A stretch of DNA of 64,000 bases from Umbelopsis ramanniana AG (lineage: Eukaryota; Mucoromycota; Umbelopsidomycetes; Umbelopsidales; Umbelopsidaceae): positions 558,001-622,000 of the forward strand of contig NW_026252088.1 in assembly GCF_025399195.1 (NCBI RefSeq). The letters are read 5' to 3'. The notes beneath the pieces are model-generated. The model was given only the letters and a program-made list of their open reading frames with translations, ran no database searches and was not told the origin of the DNA. Positions within the stretch are counted from its first letter, which is position 1, and each line of letters starts with the position of its first letter. Positions 1 to 12,475 of this stretch are shown one piece after another. Position numbers and translations under genes: made by a program.

Positions 1-577
1 AGTAACAATAGGGAGGAAAGTTAAGTAACAATAGAAAGACAGCCTACTCTAATGGAGCGCTTGACAGCAGCCAAGCTCGTAGAGTGTTTCCAGCTCATGA
101 CAGCAACAAGAGGAACAGAGAGTGGCACCCCTCATGCCAATTCCCACGATGTAACCGTATTTTTGCCAGGGCTGAGTTAAAATATTTTCAAACCGAGGTA
201 TTCAATTCAATGCAGGAAAGATATCTCAGACTGACTGACCAGAGATGCTCTTTGCAAGTTTATTTTGACTGTACATTACTACTATATTACTTTCTATAGT
301 GTGTGGGTATCCTCACCGTTTTATTTATTTACTTTCATCCGCTGCTGCTTGATTCGCTCTGGAGTTCCTCCAAGTCCGCCTATAAGAACTTCATTATCAT
401 CTGCTGCTCAAACACCTTTCATTGAGAAAGTCAATATTTCCCCACCTGGGATCTCGTTCGTTTCAAGCCTGTTGTCGCTTCCTTGCTATATTCTAACACC
501 GCACCGGGTAAATTGGATCTGAATAAGCCAAGTCAGTCCATTTCAACTTGAAGAGAGGATTATATTATAATAAGCGT
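1..577. other. Left-edge region without a recognised gene
   Basis: I see no recognisable coding exon here. Short open frames exist, but none resembles a known family or continues across plausible splice sites. An 11-base direct repeat, AGTAACAATAG, occurs at 1-11 and 24-34. The right part probably holds the 3' untranslated region of the minus-strand poly(A) polymerase gene, which stops at 578. Confidence 0.5.
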
Positions 578-2535
578 TCAATTGCGAGTATCAAACCTTC
601 TCATTAATTTCGCCGTAAATCCCATTTTACGCTGATCAAAACTCTTGAAAGTGTAGCCTTCCGTTCGAATAAATGCTTTCATTTGTCGGTCTACGTCAAT
701 TATTTTGGTGCCTTTAAATTCAATTCCTCATTACATTAGGCTATCACCGCTCCAGTCATTTCAACAGAAAAAGCTTATTAAAGGTTTAAACATTACCGTG
801 TGCTGGTAATAGTCCTATGTAGTACTTGGTGACGTAGAATTTGTCGTGTGAGAGGGATTTTTCATGATCTAGATCATGGCCATTGTTGCTAGGATATCTG
901 GAAAACTCGTTAGGAGTGGTATCATTAAATGCAACATCCTGAATTTCATCGTTTGAAAGATCATCATAAGTTTCATCGATCCTATTACACAATGGATGTG
1001 CAATCAAAATCTGAGGCATGACTTCCAGAGAGGTGATCAGCTTGCGTAATCGGGATTCCATTCTACCACACCTTTAGAGCAATTTGGTAAATTACAGGAT
1101 ACAACACTAGAGGATGGTATGCTTTTGTATACACTTGCCATGCCATGTGAGCATTCTGTTCGCTTGAGCAAAAACTGACTCGAATGTAATATTTGTAGAG
1201 CTTGAAAAAGTCGTGTTCCATAAAAAGATCTTGCCAGCTTCCAGTTCCAAGAATAATAGTATCAACAATTTTAGAAGCTCGGTTGAGTTCGGCTAGCAGT
1301 ATTTTTTTGGTGCTGTAAGAAACATTATGCGTTGAACACATGGCTGGGTATGCGGGAGTCAGGATCGGCATGATGTGATGCTTATTCGACTGTGAATTGT
1401 CGTGGTAAGCACATGGATCAGATACTCTCAATCAAACTTCAGTAACCAATTACCTTGGAATCCCATGCATCCCTTCCTTTTACAAGATATTTTAGGACCA
1501 CTGGACTTGGCCATGACCACGTAAAGAATATTCTAAAGAAGCGCGATATAATTGTGGCCGGACAACCATTTGGATATAGCTGGCAAACTCTCGCAACAAG
1601 TATAGCCCAGGCTACTCCTCCGAAATAACCGATTGCGTTGGAATATATAGCCCTTCGTTTCGCCCAAAGTTTAATGCACTTCAATGCCATGCAAAATGTT
1701 TCAACATTGGGAACAAGTGACAGGATTTCGGTGGCTGTTCTTGGTCCGTTGGCCGTACGTACACAGGATTCGTCAATTTGCTGCATTGTACGTTCATCTG
1801 ATAAATCCAGATTAGCTGGAACAGTAGGCTGCCAGAGTCTTGCGTATATGAGATCAATCTAAATTACAGACAAGTCAGATGAATGTTATCACACACCACC
1901 TGGTAGAAAAAACAAAAAAAGTCCATACATGAATTCCATGGAAAATCATTTTGATTACAGGTACAAATGCTGAAGTCACAGTCTAGCGTTCAATGATAAA
2001 ATCGTTAGAAAAAATCACATTGCTTGCTTACTCAACATCTATAGTTTCAGTTACCGTGAGTTCCTGTACTCCTTCATGTTTCTGTAGGATTGGCGGCAAC
2101 GAATGAAAAAAGATTTTTTGCGTAATGTGTTGCGGGCAAACACACAAAGTATCTATATCGCTTTCGTCCGTGTGCGCACCTAATCGATAGCTACCATAGG
2201 TGAAAAGTTTAGCAGCTGTATTTCTTGCCAGTTGTTCAGAATTCGTAAGTTTGGCTGTGACAGCATAAACAAATTCGTTTATAATCATATCAAGTTCGAA
2301 TAACACTGTTTTTCTATTTTCATCAAGTCAGTTATTAGCATTGGTCCGAATTTAGCGATACGCCAGGGATGTGGACACAATACCTGAGTTGTGCTTTCTT
2401 CTCTGATTCAATCATTCCTTCTCGCGCTAATACGTCGGTTAGAGCTTCATTGAGTTCTAACTCTCTTTGCGTCGGGAGCGCCTCTGACACCGGTGGTGTT
2501 ACTCCATACTGTACAGACTTCATGAACTGCTGCAC
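578..2535 (-). CDS. PAP1: Poly(A) polymerase (nuclear, PAP1 type)
   Basis: This enzyme adds poly(A) tails to mRNA 3' ends in the nucleus. The gene reads leftward through about seven exons. Exon 1 (2535 to ~2390) carries the N-terminal YGVTPPVSEALPT signature. Exon 2 (~2317-2028) holds the nucleotidyltransferase core, GSYRLGAHTDESDID, with the two metal-binding aspartates. A small exon near 1927-1985 reads FVPVIKMIFHGI, and the following exon continues IDLIYARLW and supplies the central domain, with IKLWAKRRAIYSN and GGVAWAILVARVCQLYP. The C-terminal RNA-binding domain follows (MPILTPAYP, ESRLRKL, FYVTKYYIGL). A last exon, roughly 578-720, reads from IEFKGTKIIDVD to a stop at 578 and matches the expected end of the RNA-binding domain. 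The predicted protein is about 545 residues, a compact PAP without a long C-terminal extension. It diverges from U1-70K 170 bases away. Family call is secure; the last intron is inferred. Confidence 0.93.
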
Positions 2536-2707
2536 TCTGCAAAAGATTTAGAATGTCGCAACAAGGTTGATAAAGGTTGTCAGCAACAACTGCAACAAAA
2601 AAAAGTCAGGTCACGTGAAGTATGGGATTCATCGTGAATTTTCCCTGTTTTGAAGTTTGAACAGCAAGATCTCAAGCTTACATTCACAAAAAGCTTAGCC
2701 ATCCAAC
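2536..2707. promoter_or_regulatory. Shared divergent promoter, PAP1 / U1-70K
   Basis: Only 172 bases separate the two start codons, which point away from each other, so both genes must be driven from this segment or from overlapping untranslated regions. I see no strong TATA box. Confidence 0.6.
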
Positions 2708-3885
2708 ATGACGGACAAGCTACCTCCCAATCTGTTAAAGCTATTCGCGCCACGTCCACCTCTTCCATATATACCACCATTAGACAAAGATCCCAGCAAA
2801 AGGAAAGGTCTACAGATCAGTGGCATTGCGCAATATACCGATATGCTCAAGAGCTACGATTCAGACTATGTACCATGGAAGAGCATAGCAGAAAGAAAAA
2901 AGGAGAAGGTGAAGATTCAAGTTGGATGCTGAAATGTGTTACACTATTTTCATTTCTTCACTAACATGTTCATAAACAATTAGATGGAAGCCAAGAAGAA
3001 AGCTGCGGCAGAAGCAGTCGAGAAGGGTTTGGCAACCTGTCAGTGATTTTTTCGTGTCCTGTCTCGTTTCAGTACATTGGACCATCGCCTAACCATCATT
3101 TGTTCTACAGGGAACCCAGAATCGGACGAAAAAATCATAGGAGACCCGTTCTGTGTCCTTTTCGTTTCACGCTTAAGCTATAACTTGACTGAAGATGACT
3201 TGATGCGCGAATTTGATACATATGGACCTATCAAAAATGTACTCACACTTTTTATATCAACTTGCCTCTTCAACCTACATTCTCGCTTACAACAATTTGT
3301 TCTTCTAGATTCGCCTTGTCCGAGATATAGACGGCAAATCAAAAGGCTATGCCTTCATTGAATTTGAGAGGGAGAAAGACATGCGAGGTAATACTTTTTT
3401 TTTTTTTTGGCTGCTTAGCACGCATACTACAATTGTCTTACATGGAATGTTAACTTTTCGTCCATGCAGCGGCTTATAAGGATGCGGATGGATTAAAATT
3501 AGATGGTCGTCGAGTACTTGTCGACGTTGAACGTGGAAGAACTGTGAAAGGCTGGAAACCTCGTCGACTGGGTGGTGGACTTGGAAGTACACGATCTGGC
3601 GCACCTGATCACAACGCTCGCCAATCCGGCCGAAACGGTTCATCTGCTGGTGGCTCTGATCGATACAAAGATCGAGGTGGCAGTAGCTCGCATGGCTATA
3701 GCCGTTATAACGGCAATCCTCCACGATCAAATCAAGGATTCAACGATAGACGAGGAAGGGGTAGCAGATCTCGCAGCAGAAGTCCTCGTGGTTACCGTGA
3801 CAGGGAAGATAGAGATCGGTACGGTGGAAGAGGAAGAGATCGTTCAAGAGATAGATTCGATCGAGGATCTCGAAGGGAACGCTAA
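2708..3885 (+). CDS. SNP1: U1 snRNP 70 kDa protein
   Basis: U1-70K binds stem-loop I of U1 snRNA and helps define 5' splice sites. The N-terminal exon begins [20 protein letters not shown], the conserved U1-70K N-terminus that contacts U1 core proteins. The protein continues through [13 protein letters not shown] and a charged helix into one RRM, with RNP2-like LFVSRL near 3150 and RNP1-like KGYAFIEF near 3340. The last exon (from ~3471) is glycine-, arginine-, serine- and aspartate-rich, with RS/RD repeats ending SRRER. At least five introns are visible: ~2923-2983, 3039-3111, 3238-3309, 3388-3470, plus a small exon starting ATGGAAGCC at 2984. The gene symbol follows the yeast name. Confidence 0.94.
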
Positions 3886-4200
3886 AATCTCCATTCAATT
3901 ACGGGGAAAAACACGTTGCCGAGCGACAGACCGCTTTCTTAAACTATTGAAATCTCCCAAAAAAAAATCCCAACCAACCTCTCATTTCTTTCTTAATAAA
4001 AACTACAAAAAAAAAAAACAACAAACATGTTACAACATTGGTGTTCCATGTGACATCTTCTTACACTGGTCTGACGTGTGGGCACACTTCTTTTTGCTCT
4101 CCAACCAACCAGTGTCCCATTCACCGAACCCTAATTGTCCGAGCTCAGTTTATCAAACTCAGCTAGGCCATTCTTACTGTTCTAACGTTAACTTCCCAAT

Positions 4201-7186
4201 ATGCTTGAAGAGGACAATTTGCAACAAGAAACCAATGTACCCTCTGAGCAATCGCCCAAGTCGACAGCCGAGATGCCACATTCTGGAGAATCGAATCCTG
4301 ATAGCGGCTCTGAAGGCTATGGGAGTCCAAAAGTTTCGGAGACGTCTGTGCACTCTGACAAAGTGTCGAGCCCAGAGTCAGCTATCGAGGATCAGCTAGG
4401 AGAAGTGCAGCTTTCGGACACAATTCCCTCCAATCACGTACAATCGCAGTTGAGTACTCCAGCAATGTTACAAGTTCCAAATGACAGTGCTGAAGATCAG
4501 AGTCAACCGCACTCTCAGGAGCAAGGTGAACAAGAACGAAGTCAAGAGGCTTCTTTGGAGCAAAGACTGGCGGAAAGTGTAGCGATAAGCGCCCCACGAG
4601 TGTCATCAGCAAACTCAGGAGCACCTATTCAAAGGACCAGCTCGTTCAGCGCCAACCCGATCAAGACAAGCAAAATCAATGCCAAGAATATCGCAGCAAA
4701 TACGCTGGGGCCTCGGGAACAGGAAGCTGCCGACGAACCGGTGTTACGAGGAATACATCATCTTTTCAACAACCGCTTCACACAGGCTAAAAAGTTATTC
4801 GAGGAGAAAGCAGATACTGATCCTCTCTATGCGCTTGGATTAGGCAGCATGGCCTTTTTGATTGCAGCAATGGTAAGGAACGGTTATTTGGGGGGAAACA
4901 GGTACCGAGCTTAAATAACGGATTTGGTTATACTAGAGCGCAAGCGAACATGATATAAATGTGGCACTGGAAACTTTGGCCAACGCATACGCCATCGCCA
5001 ACGCACAAATTAGCGCGACAAAGAAGCCATTTTCTCAAGTATTTTCTACCTATTATCGCAACATGACTAGTACCGGCCTACCCAATGGCCAACCTCCAAC
5101 CACTCAACAAGACATGCAAGAAGAAGCCCGATCTCAGTCTGACTTTTTATCCAATGGCACCATGCGAGCACATGTGATAGTCGCAGAAAGCTGTCTGCAA
5201 ACTGCTATTTTACAATTACTCCAAGAAAGCATCGTCAGCTACATGAAAGGGGCTCTCAATCTCAAACGATGTAAGTTTTTTTTTTTTTGGGTGTCTCATG
5301 CCAAACAAAATTTAATAGTCTTCTCACACCCTTTTGCGTTTTCAGCCTACAAGAGCTATAATTTAGCCTGGATTGAGTACAAAAAAATGGGGTCAGAAGC
5401 TCACAAGCTATTGGATGAAGACACGATATCTGGTATTCAGTTTGGGTAGGAATTTCATTGTTTTTTTCATACCATTCTGATGCAAACTATTGATCTAAAT
5501 TCAACTCTATTTTTAATGCAGCATTGGATCTATTCATCTTCTGCTGCCTATGCTGCCACCGAAAGTTCTCAAAGTTGTCGCGGCTTTTGGATGGACTCCC
5601 GATCGACCACTCGGACTCTCGATGCTGAGAGAGTGTGCAGCTCATAAGAGAGTTCGTGCTCCCTTGGCAGCATCAATGTAGGTTGATCAAAAATATTAAT
5701 GCAAACTGATACGGCAAGGATACTCAAATGACATTACAGGCTCCTGGCGTACTATTCTATATTGACAACATTTGCGCCTCAAGTCCTTGCAGCCGACAAT
5801 ATACAGCCAGCCATTGAGGTAATTTTTTTAAGCTATGCCAAACAAGTCATTGTACAGAGCATGACATTGAATCAAAAAACACTTTAGATCCTCTTGGAGT
5901 CACAGCAAGCGTATCCAAACTCGTCGTTTTTCCTATTCTTTGCCGGCTATACTTCAAGATTGACCAAGAACATAACGTTAGCTACTCAGTCATTCGAATT
6001 TGCAAAAGATATCGCACAAGGAGAGGTGAGTTGAAAGGATGTGTAGTAAAAGCCACTGAGAATGCTTTTAGCTGATGCTTACGTCCTTCATAGCTGGCGG
6101 AGGTGGAAGTGAGATTGTTGAGTCAGTACGAGTTATGTTACAACTATTTAATGTCTGCTGACTGGACAAAGGCTGCCACTGCTTTTAGCGAACTGCAAAA
6201 GGAGAAGTACTGGTCTGAAGCTTTTTGCAAATTTGCGTATGGCGCTTGCTTGGAAATTTTGGGTGAACGAACGGATGCTATTTTGGCGTTTGCTGAAGTT
6301 CCAAGCTTGGTGCCTGCTAAGGCCAGAAGCAAAATGTCAGGTCTTGACGCCTATGCCATTCGAAAAGTCGAAACCTTCCAAGAAAGCGGATACCAAGATA
6401 TGGACCTCACCATGACCGTAAGTGTGAACTCTACCATTGTTTCAAGTGTGCTCTTATTGACATCACTTTATAGGCACTGGAAATCCTCTGCATCAACAAT
6501 TTGTTCTGTATGATGGAAACGAAAACCTTGTATGACTGCTTGAAGCATGTAGACAAGGCTCTGGAATGCATTGCGGATCGAGAGAAGCAAGAATATGAAA
6601 TTCGTATGAGAGAGCTTGCCCCTGGCACCCCGCCGCCAAATTACTTTGATCAAAGAGGCACGCTCTTGCTCATTAAAGCTTCTATTCTCAATGCCTTGCA
6701 TTATTATCGCGACAGCATCCTCCACCTGAATTGGATTATTGACCATGACATGGCCTACAAAAACGAGAAATGGATTGTCCCCTTCGCCTGCTGGTACGTT
6801 ATGGTGTAAAAATGTCGCCTATTTGAGACGCCTTTCGCTGAAATTTTATCCTTTACAGGGAAGCCGGTGTCACTACTTGGGGATTAGACGAAAAATCAAA
6901 AAGTCTAGCGTTCTGGGACAGAGCTATCTCGTATGGCAAATACGACTTTGAGTACCGTTTGACTTTGGTTAGTGTTGTAGCTGTAACATCTGCTGTCGTC
7001 TGAACAACCCACTAACAACTTCTCGTACAGCGTCTCACTCTTGCAATTGATCGTGCAGAGGAGATGGGAGTTCAACGACTTGCTCCTAATCAACCAGAGA
7101 AGGGATTGAGTACCAATGGAAGGACCAGGATGACGAAATTGAATGCTACTCCTCTCTCTCCTGACGAACCTGCTGGTAGCGAGTAA
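4201..7186 (+). CDS. IML2: IML2/TTC39-like outer-membrane or inclusion-clearance protein
   Basis: The product belongs to the IML2 / TTC39 (DUF3808) helical-repeat family. In yeast, Iml2 associates with mitochondria and lipid droplets and helps clear protein inclusions. The first ~170 residues are Ser/Glu/Gln-rich and probably disordered. The conserved core starts near 4735 with PVLRGIHHLFNNRFTQAKKL and continues through about ten exons. Recognisable segments include ALETLANAYAIANAQ, LLLPMLPPKVLKVV, the GWTPDR region and ADWTKAATAF (a TPR-like helix pair). The C-terminus is basic, with a stop at 7184-7186. Several introns fall inside frames that run on past the splice site, so the single long frames seen here are not exons in full. 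The family is recognised with good confidence; the exact function in this organism is inferred. Confidence 0.85.
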
Positions 7187-7375
7187 CTTCCTGTTGCAAC
7201 TTATAATCATGCCGATTACATCGGCTATATAATTTTTCATGTATCTTACCCTATCCCCTTGGGTATGGTGACAAAACGTAGGCGTATTGACAAATTTGAA
7301 AGTTTACAATAATGTTTTTATGGAGAAGAAATTACGATTGTCAAACTGTTCTATATATTCACTGTTTTGGTTTGT

Positions 7376-8119
7376 CTATTCAGTCATTTTCTGTCGGTTG
7401 GCAGCAATGATTTTTTCCTCATGGTGAAGAGTTCTCTGAGTTTGCTTCTTAGCAGCCAGTGCTTCAAAGACATTAGTGATCTTTGATTGTGCCAATCGCT
7501 TTTCAGCTTCTTCTTGTGCTCGTATAGCATAAAACTCGGATGTTGACTTAGCATATGCCTGTCGTTCAGTCAGATTTTCAGTTACCATCAGATGCAATTG
7601 GTATTTAATAACACTAAAATTTGAAAGGTTGTGAGTATGTTTCAAGAACAGGTGTTTGCTTTGCACTGTAGGTAATCCAACTTACGCTTCACCATCAACT
7701 TGCGCTGGGTTCATTCCTGGTAGAAGTAGCTGACTAAAGTCAGTGCGGTTAATGCCGTCTGTGGTTTCGACCAAAAGCTTTGGTCTTTGTAGTTCAAAAG
7801 GATGGTCCTTGTAAAATTGGCGTCTCAATCGGTCTTCGGGATAAACGATGGAGCGTGGCTTTGGTGCCTTTGTTTTCAAATTCTTTTGCTTATGTCGGAC
7901 ACTGGTATGAACGGTCGGTCGATTGGCCTGGATAAATTGCTGTTCTGATGCAGACTGGCCGGTGATGTTGACTTCTGGATTTTGTGAGCGAATAATGGAA
8001 GGACCAGGAGGAACAGCATTGACAGCAGCAAACCACGTTGGTGGCTTCTTTAATAATTTTCCTTTCAGTAGCCGGGAGACATGCTTTGAAAGTTCTGCTG
8101 GGGGGGCTCGATATGCCAT
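7376..8119 (-). CDS. RSM25: Mitochondrial small ribosomal subunit protein mS23
   Basis: This is a structural protein of the mitochondrial 37S/28S subunit. The first exon (8119 to 7685) begins MAYRAPPAELSKHVSRLLKG and contains KKPPTWFAAVNAVPPGPS, the conserved mS23 N-terminus, then IVYPEDRLRRQFYKDHPFEL, the most conserved block of the family. An intron at about 7614-7684 joins VDGEA to VIKYQLHLM. The second exon encodes an Ala/Glu/Lys-rich C-terminal helix ending KMTE. An in-frame ATG two codons upstream (8125) is an equally possible start. The total is about 242 residues, usual for fungal Rsm25. Its start lies about 150 bases from the plus-strand NOC3 start, so the two probably share a promoter. 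Confidence 0.88.
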
Positions 8120-8271
8120 GGTCAAAAAGTTATAGGAACAAGCAAAATATTGAAATGTGCGGCTTCAGCCACCCACCTTGCCAACCACTGTGACTGTCTT
8201 TGTTTTGGGGGCAGCAAAAAATTCCAGCTCTCTTCGCAAAAAATCCTAACTATCCAACTATTGCCATCCTC

Positions 8272-11200
8272 ATGCCAGCAAAAAAGGGTTCAACGGCAAG
8301 AAAGCCATCCATAAAGGCTAAAAGTGGAGCGAAATCAAAAGCTCCACCGAAAAAGAATGCTTCTGCTTCAAAGAAGGCTCCAACTTCCGTACCCGCAAAG
8401 AAGAAAGACCCAAAGGTGAGACCTTCAAACAGGTGTTTTCTATTTCCATAGATCACAAACTAAAATCTCAATTGCAGAAGTCGAAAATACCAGAGTATCT
8501 CGAGGTTCCTACCCTTGAGGACGATGATCTTGTTGTATCTGATGAAGACATGCAATTTTTCGAGGAACACGGTGACTTTACTGGCTTTTTGAAGTCCATG
8601 GACAAGAAAGCCATCTCGAAGTAAGTGATCCATTTTTTTTCTACCATCTTATCGAGCAAGTTATTACTTTATACTGACTATTCTACTAGGAATGATGCAA
8701 TTGTCAAAAAGCCTGTTGCCCGAGCTCCTGCAGCATCAGTCCCCGAGCCAGCTGAATTGACAGCTTCAGAGGATGAAGACTCAGATCTTGATGGTGACGA
8801 CAATTTACCTCCTCTCAGTAGTTCTGAGGATGAAATGGAGGATGTTGAAGATGAAGAAGACGTACCCGAAAGCGATGAGGATATGGAAGAAGACGATCGG
8901 TATGCTGGATCTGACGAAGAGCAAGATTATGAAATGAAGCCTCGAAAGGTCTCTTCAGAATGGACAAAGAAAGATAAATTTACAAAATTGCCCATCAAGC
9001 TACCCGGCGGAAAGTGGGAACAGGCAGCAGAAGACGAATATTCTGACGACGACGAAGAAAAGGAGGAGCCTGTGCCAGAGATCGATAGTGAGCTGTCTGA
9101 GATCGAGATGGAAGACCCTGTCGAAACTCTGGAGCCTAAGAAGAAAACATTCGTGGCAAGAAAAGAGGAGCTTGCTCAAATTGCTTCGACCATCATGGAA
9201 GATCCAGAATCCAATGTGAGTGTGCATGCATTTACTGAAGGCTTCTAACTTGTATGAATTAACGATGTTTCTTATCAGATTGGTTTATTGAGAACCCTGA
9301 AAGCTATTTCCGAAGATAAGAACCCAAAGGTTGCCCAGTTGGCTCTTCTGACCCAGCTCGCCGTCTACAAGGATATTGTTCCAGGGTAAATTTGTCATAG
9401 TGACTTCAACACATATCTCAACAGCCAGAAACTCATCAATTTTTCGCAACACAGGTATCGCATTCGCCAATTGACCGAGAAAGAGGAAGCAATGGAAGTG
9501 TCGAGGGACGTCAAGAAAGTGCGCGCGTTTGAACAAACATTGCTCGCCAGTTATCAAGCGTACTTGACTGATTTGGAACAAATTTCAAAAAGTACGTTTC
9601 CATGACCGCAAATTTTTAGCGTTTCAATCACATATTCACATCAAATGACATAACTAACGCTTCTTATAGGAAAACCAGCTGAAGACTCTGAAGATTTGGA
9701 GGATAAGAATGCAATGGTTGCAACGCAATGCATGTGTCAGCTTTTGACCAACCTCACTCACTTCAACTTCCGCTTAAACTTGATGACTGCTGTCATCGCT
9801 AAAATGAGCACTGTTCATTGGACTAAGGTATGTTACGAGCAAGCGCAACCTAAGGCTACTCAATATACTCACCACAGTCATTACAGACTGCAGAGATATG
9901 CTGCAACGCCATTATAGAGGTGTTTAGACATGATGAAACTGGTGAGGCTTCACTTGATGCTGTCAAGCTCATCTCCCGAATGGTCAAATCCAAAGGCTAT
10001 CTCATCAACGAATCGGTTATCAACACCTTCCTCCACTTAAGATTGAAAGATGAATTGCCCCCCGTAGCTGATAACGATGGTGAGAACATGAAAGGAAAGA
10101 AGCGACCAAAGTCAAATAGACCACATATTTCCAAGAAGCAACGCAAGGTCATGAAAGAGAACAAGGAGGTTGAAAAGGAAATGAAAGAAGCCGAAGAGGT
10201 AGTCACGAAGGAAGAGAAGGATAAGACGGTTAGTGCTTTGGCTTTAATATCTATGGCGGTGTACTGAGCATATCGTTCTAACTGAAATTTGTTGAACAGC
10301 ACACCGAAACACTCAAGCTTGTGTTCGCTTGTTATTTCCGTGTTCTTAAGCATCACCAAACATCTAAACTTCTTCCTGCAGTTCTTGAAGGACTTGCCAA
10401 GTAAGCTATTCGTTGTAACTTTAAATCACGAGTGAAAGGTCTCTAATCAGCTTTGAATAGGTTTGCTCACTTGATTAGTATCGACTTTTTCCGAGATTTA
10501 TTGGAAGCCATGAAGGCGGTCATGCACAGCGGAGCGAACACTGAAGACAGTGAACAAGCACCACTTACGGCTGCAGATACTCGCCGACGACTTCTTTGCT
10601 CTATCACCGCCTTCCAGCTTCTTTCTGGTCAAGGTATGCAACATTTTTATGGGAGAGCGATACCGAAATATGGCTACTGACAACCCTTTTTTTTTTTTTC
10701 AAATTCTTAGGTGAAGCCTTGAATCTTGATTTACAAGATTTCTATACTGAAATCTATCGTCTGTTGCTTCCTATGTCACTGGATCCTCATATTACCGACG
10801 CTCCCGGCGGCCAGGACACTAATGAAAGTAATGGTTCTGCAAGACCTACTAAATCTGCATTGGAGTCAGAGGCAGAATTGTTGACCAAAGGACTTGAGCT
10901 CATGTTCCTGAAAAAACGTCATGTACGTATTGGATGCAACGAGGTTGGATACAGGGATCAAATTGCTAAATACATTTGCTTTATAACAGATATCCATTCC
11001 AAGAGCTGCTGCATTCATCAAGCGCTTCTCCACCTCAGCACTCAATATGCCAGACAACGTGATTCAACATTATCTCACGTTTGTAAAGAAACTTTTGACC
11101 GTAAGTTATATCGATTTTCATACATTCATCAGCTAATTTGTACTGACAATGGGTATTCACTTACTGCAGAGAGAACCAAGGTTAGACGCTTTGGTTCAGT

Positions 11201-11445
11201 CTGAAGATAAAGCTGGTAATGGTGTGTACTTGCCTACGCTTGACGATCCTGAACTATGCAACCCGTTCGCTACCAGTCTCTATGAACTATATTTATATCA
11301 GGTAGGTGCTCTAAATGATCTGTCGTCCGCTTCATACACGATCTAACCTATGATCCCTCAACAGAACCATTACGATCCCAATATTCGATCCCTTGCTAAA
11401 TCATTGGCTGCCTTCCAACCGGTTGGCAAGATTGTCAAGGCATAA
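8272..11445 (+). CDS. NOC3: Nucleolar complex protein 3
   Basis: Noc3 works with Noc2 in nuclear export and maturation of pre-60S ribosomes and also affects replication licensing. The protein starts [13 protein letters not shown] and has a Lys/Ala-rich tail of about 45 residues, then a short conserved stretch ([20 protein letters not shown]). A long acidic Asp/Glu/Ser region follows (8740-9100), and then the NOC3 N-terminal domain, with [20 protein letters not shown] after splicing at ~9214 and [12 protein letters not shown] near 9450. The CBF/Mak21-like C-terminal half runs from ~9690 to the stop at 11443-11445 (GKIVKA). A basic patch, [20 protein letters not shown], near 10090-10150 looks like a nuclear/nucleolar localisation signal. 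About ten short introns are present. A 24-codon in-frame extension upstream (8200) seems less likely as the start. Confidence 0.92.
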
Positions 11446-11607
11446 GCTATTAAAAAATTCATCACATTTATGTAAATACAAAAAGCACATTTAGAGCCAA
11501 GCAAACATTCTTTGTTTCATTTTATATTTGTAGAAGGTATCATCAAAAAAGTAAAATGCGTATTGACACGCAACAAACCATTGATCTGGGTAAAGGAGAT
11601 GAGCATG

Positions 11608-12475
11608 TCAAGGCTTGAATCCCCATATTTCGAGCTCGACACAATCAAATTTGCGAGAACTGGTTAATGGTTCGTTGTCAAAGGTTGGACACTCCTCTGT
11701 ATGCCCTCGTTCCAAGTCCGAGTGCAGCCATAGTCCGAATTTGCCATCTCTACATCAGCCAGTAAATGTTTGTTAATCTGTGTGACCTTGTCCGGCACGG
11801 CACCACCCCATAGTTCGACCGATCCTTACCCTCCACCGATTGCTACGAAGTCCGTTTCGCTCAAAACCATGTAATCATTCTTTCCCGTCCAAGGATACAC
11901 TCTAACTGAGGCACCATCTTTTTTGGAGATATCCGTCGCTCGCCATAAAAAGCTAAGCAGGTGTCAGTACTATGTTCAGAAAATATACGGGATAATGGTA
12001 GATAGACCCAAGACATTGGTTGCACATTACCATTCACCAGTACCATAGTATGCGGAAGAAGGCTTTAAAGGCTCGTTCAGGTATCCTCCAAATATCTATG
12101 ACCAAAATTATAAGGAAAATAGGACAATGGTTCGAAGGTTTCAGATTTCCAAAACAAACCTGATCATTGTCATCCTTGATTGCTAATATACAGGGGCCTT
12201 TCCCTTTCACTTTTTGATACAATGTAGACAGACTAATACCATGCTGGTCTAAGCTGTACAATAGCGTCCAGCTGGAAGTAAGTCTGAGTCGGACTGGTAA
12301 GTGCGGCCGCAACTATCAATAAAATATGAATTAAGAACTGGATATCCATCGAAATCCATTGAGGTTTGAATCTTCATGCTTGGTTGGTCCGTTAGTGACT
12401 TACCGCGTCCGCCAACGACTCCGTAAGGACGGGATCTGTGTCATGCCGTCGATCGAGTAATTTCAGTACAGGCAT
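11608..12475 (-). CDS. OXR1: OXR1-like TLDc-domain protein (oxidation resistance)
   Basis: TLDc proteins protect against oxidative stress, and fungal Oxr1 can disassemble the V-ATPase. The gene consists of small exons that must be joined. Exon 1 (12475-12404) reads MPVLKLLDRRHDTDPVLTES. The second begins after TTGATAG with LRPHLPVRLRLTSSWTLLYS and includes HGISLSTLYQKV. The third reads IFGGYLNEPLKPSSAYYGTG. The fourth starts in FLWRATDISKKDG and runs through NDYMVLSETDFVAIGGG. The last reads DGKFGLWLHSDLERGHTEEC, then FDNEPL and LEIWGFKP, with a stop at 11608-11610. These blocks are the TLDc core in the right order. The protein is short (about 220 residues), essentially only the TLDc domain with no LysM or GRAM part. 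It is convergent with NOC3, 162 bases apart. Confidence 0.9.

Noticed and set aside
84-522. Two overlapping open frames at the left edge
   Set aside because: No recognisable domain, low-complexity T-rich second half, and no plausible continuation by splicing.
3572-4399. 275-codon frame overlapping the U1-70K last exon and the next gene
   Set aside because: It is the +1 shadow of the RS/RG-rich U1-70K tail and then crosses an untranslated region; composition is that of a frame-shifted Arg/Asp-repeat.
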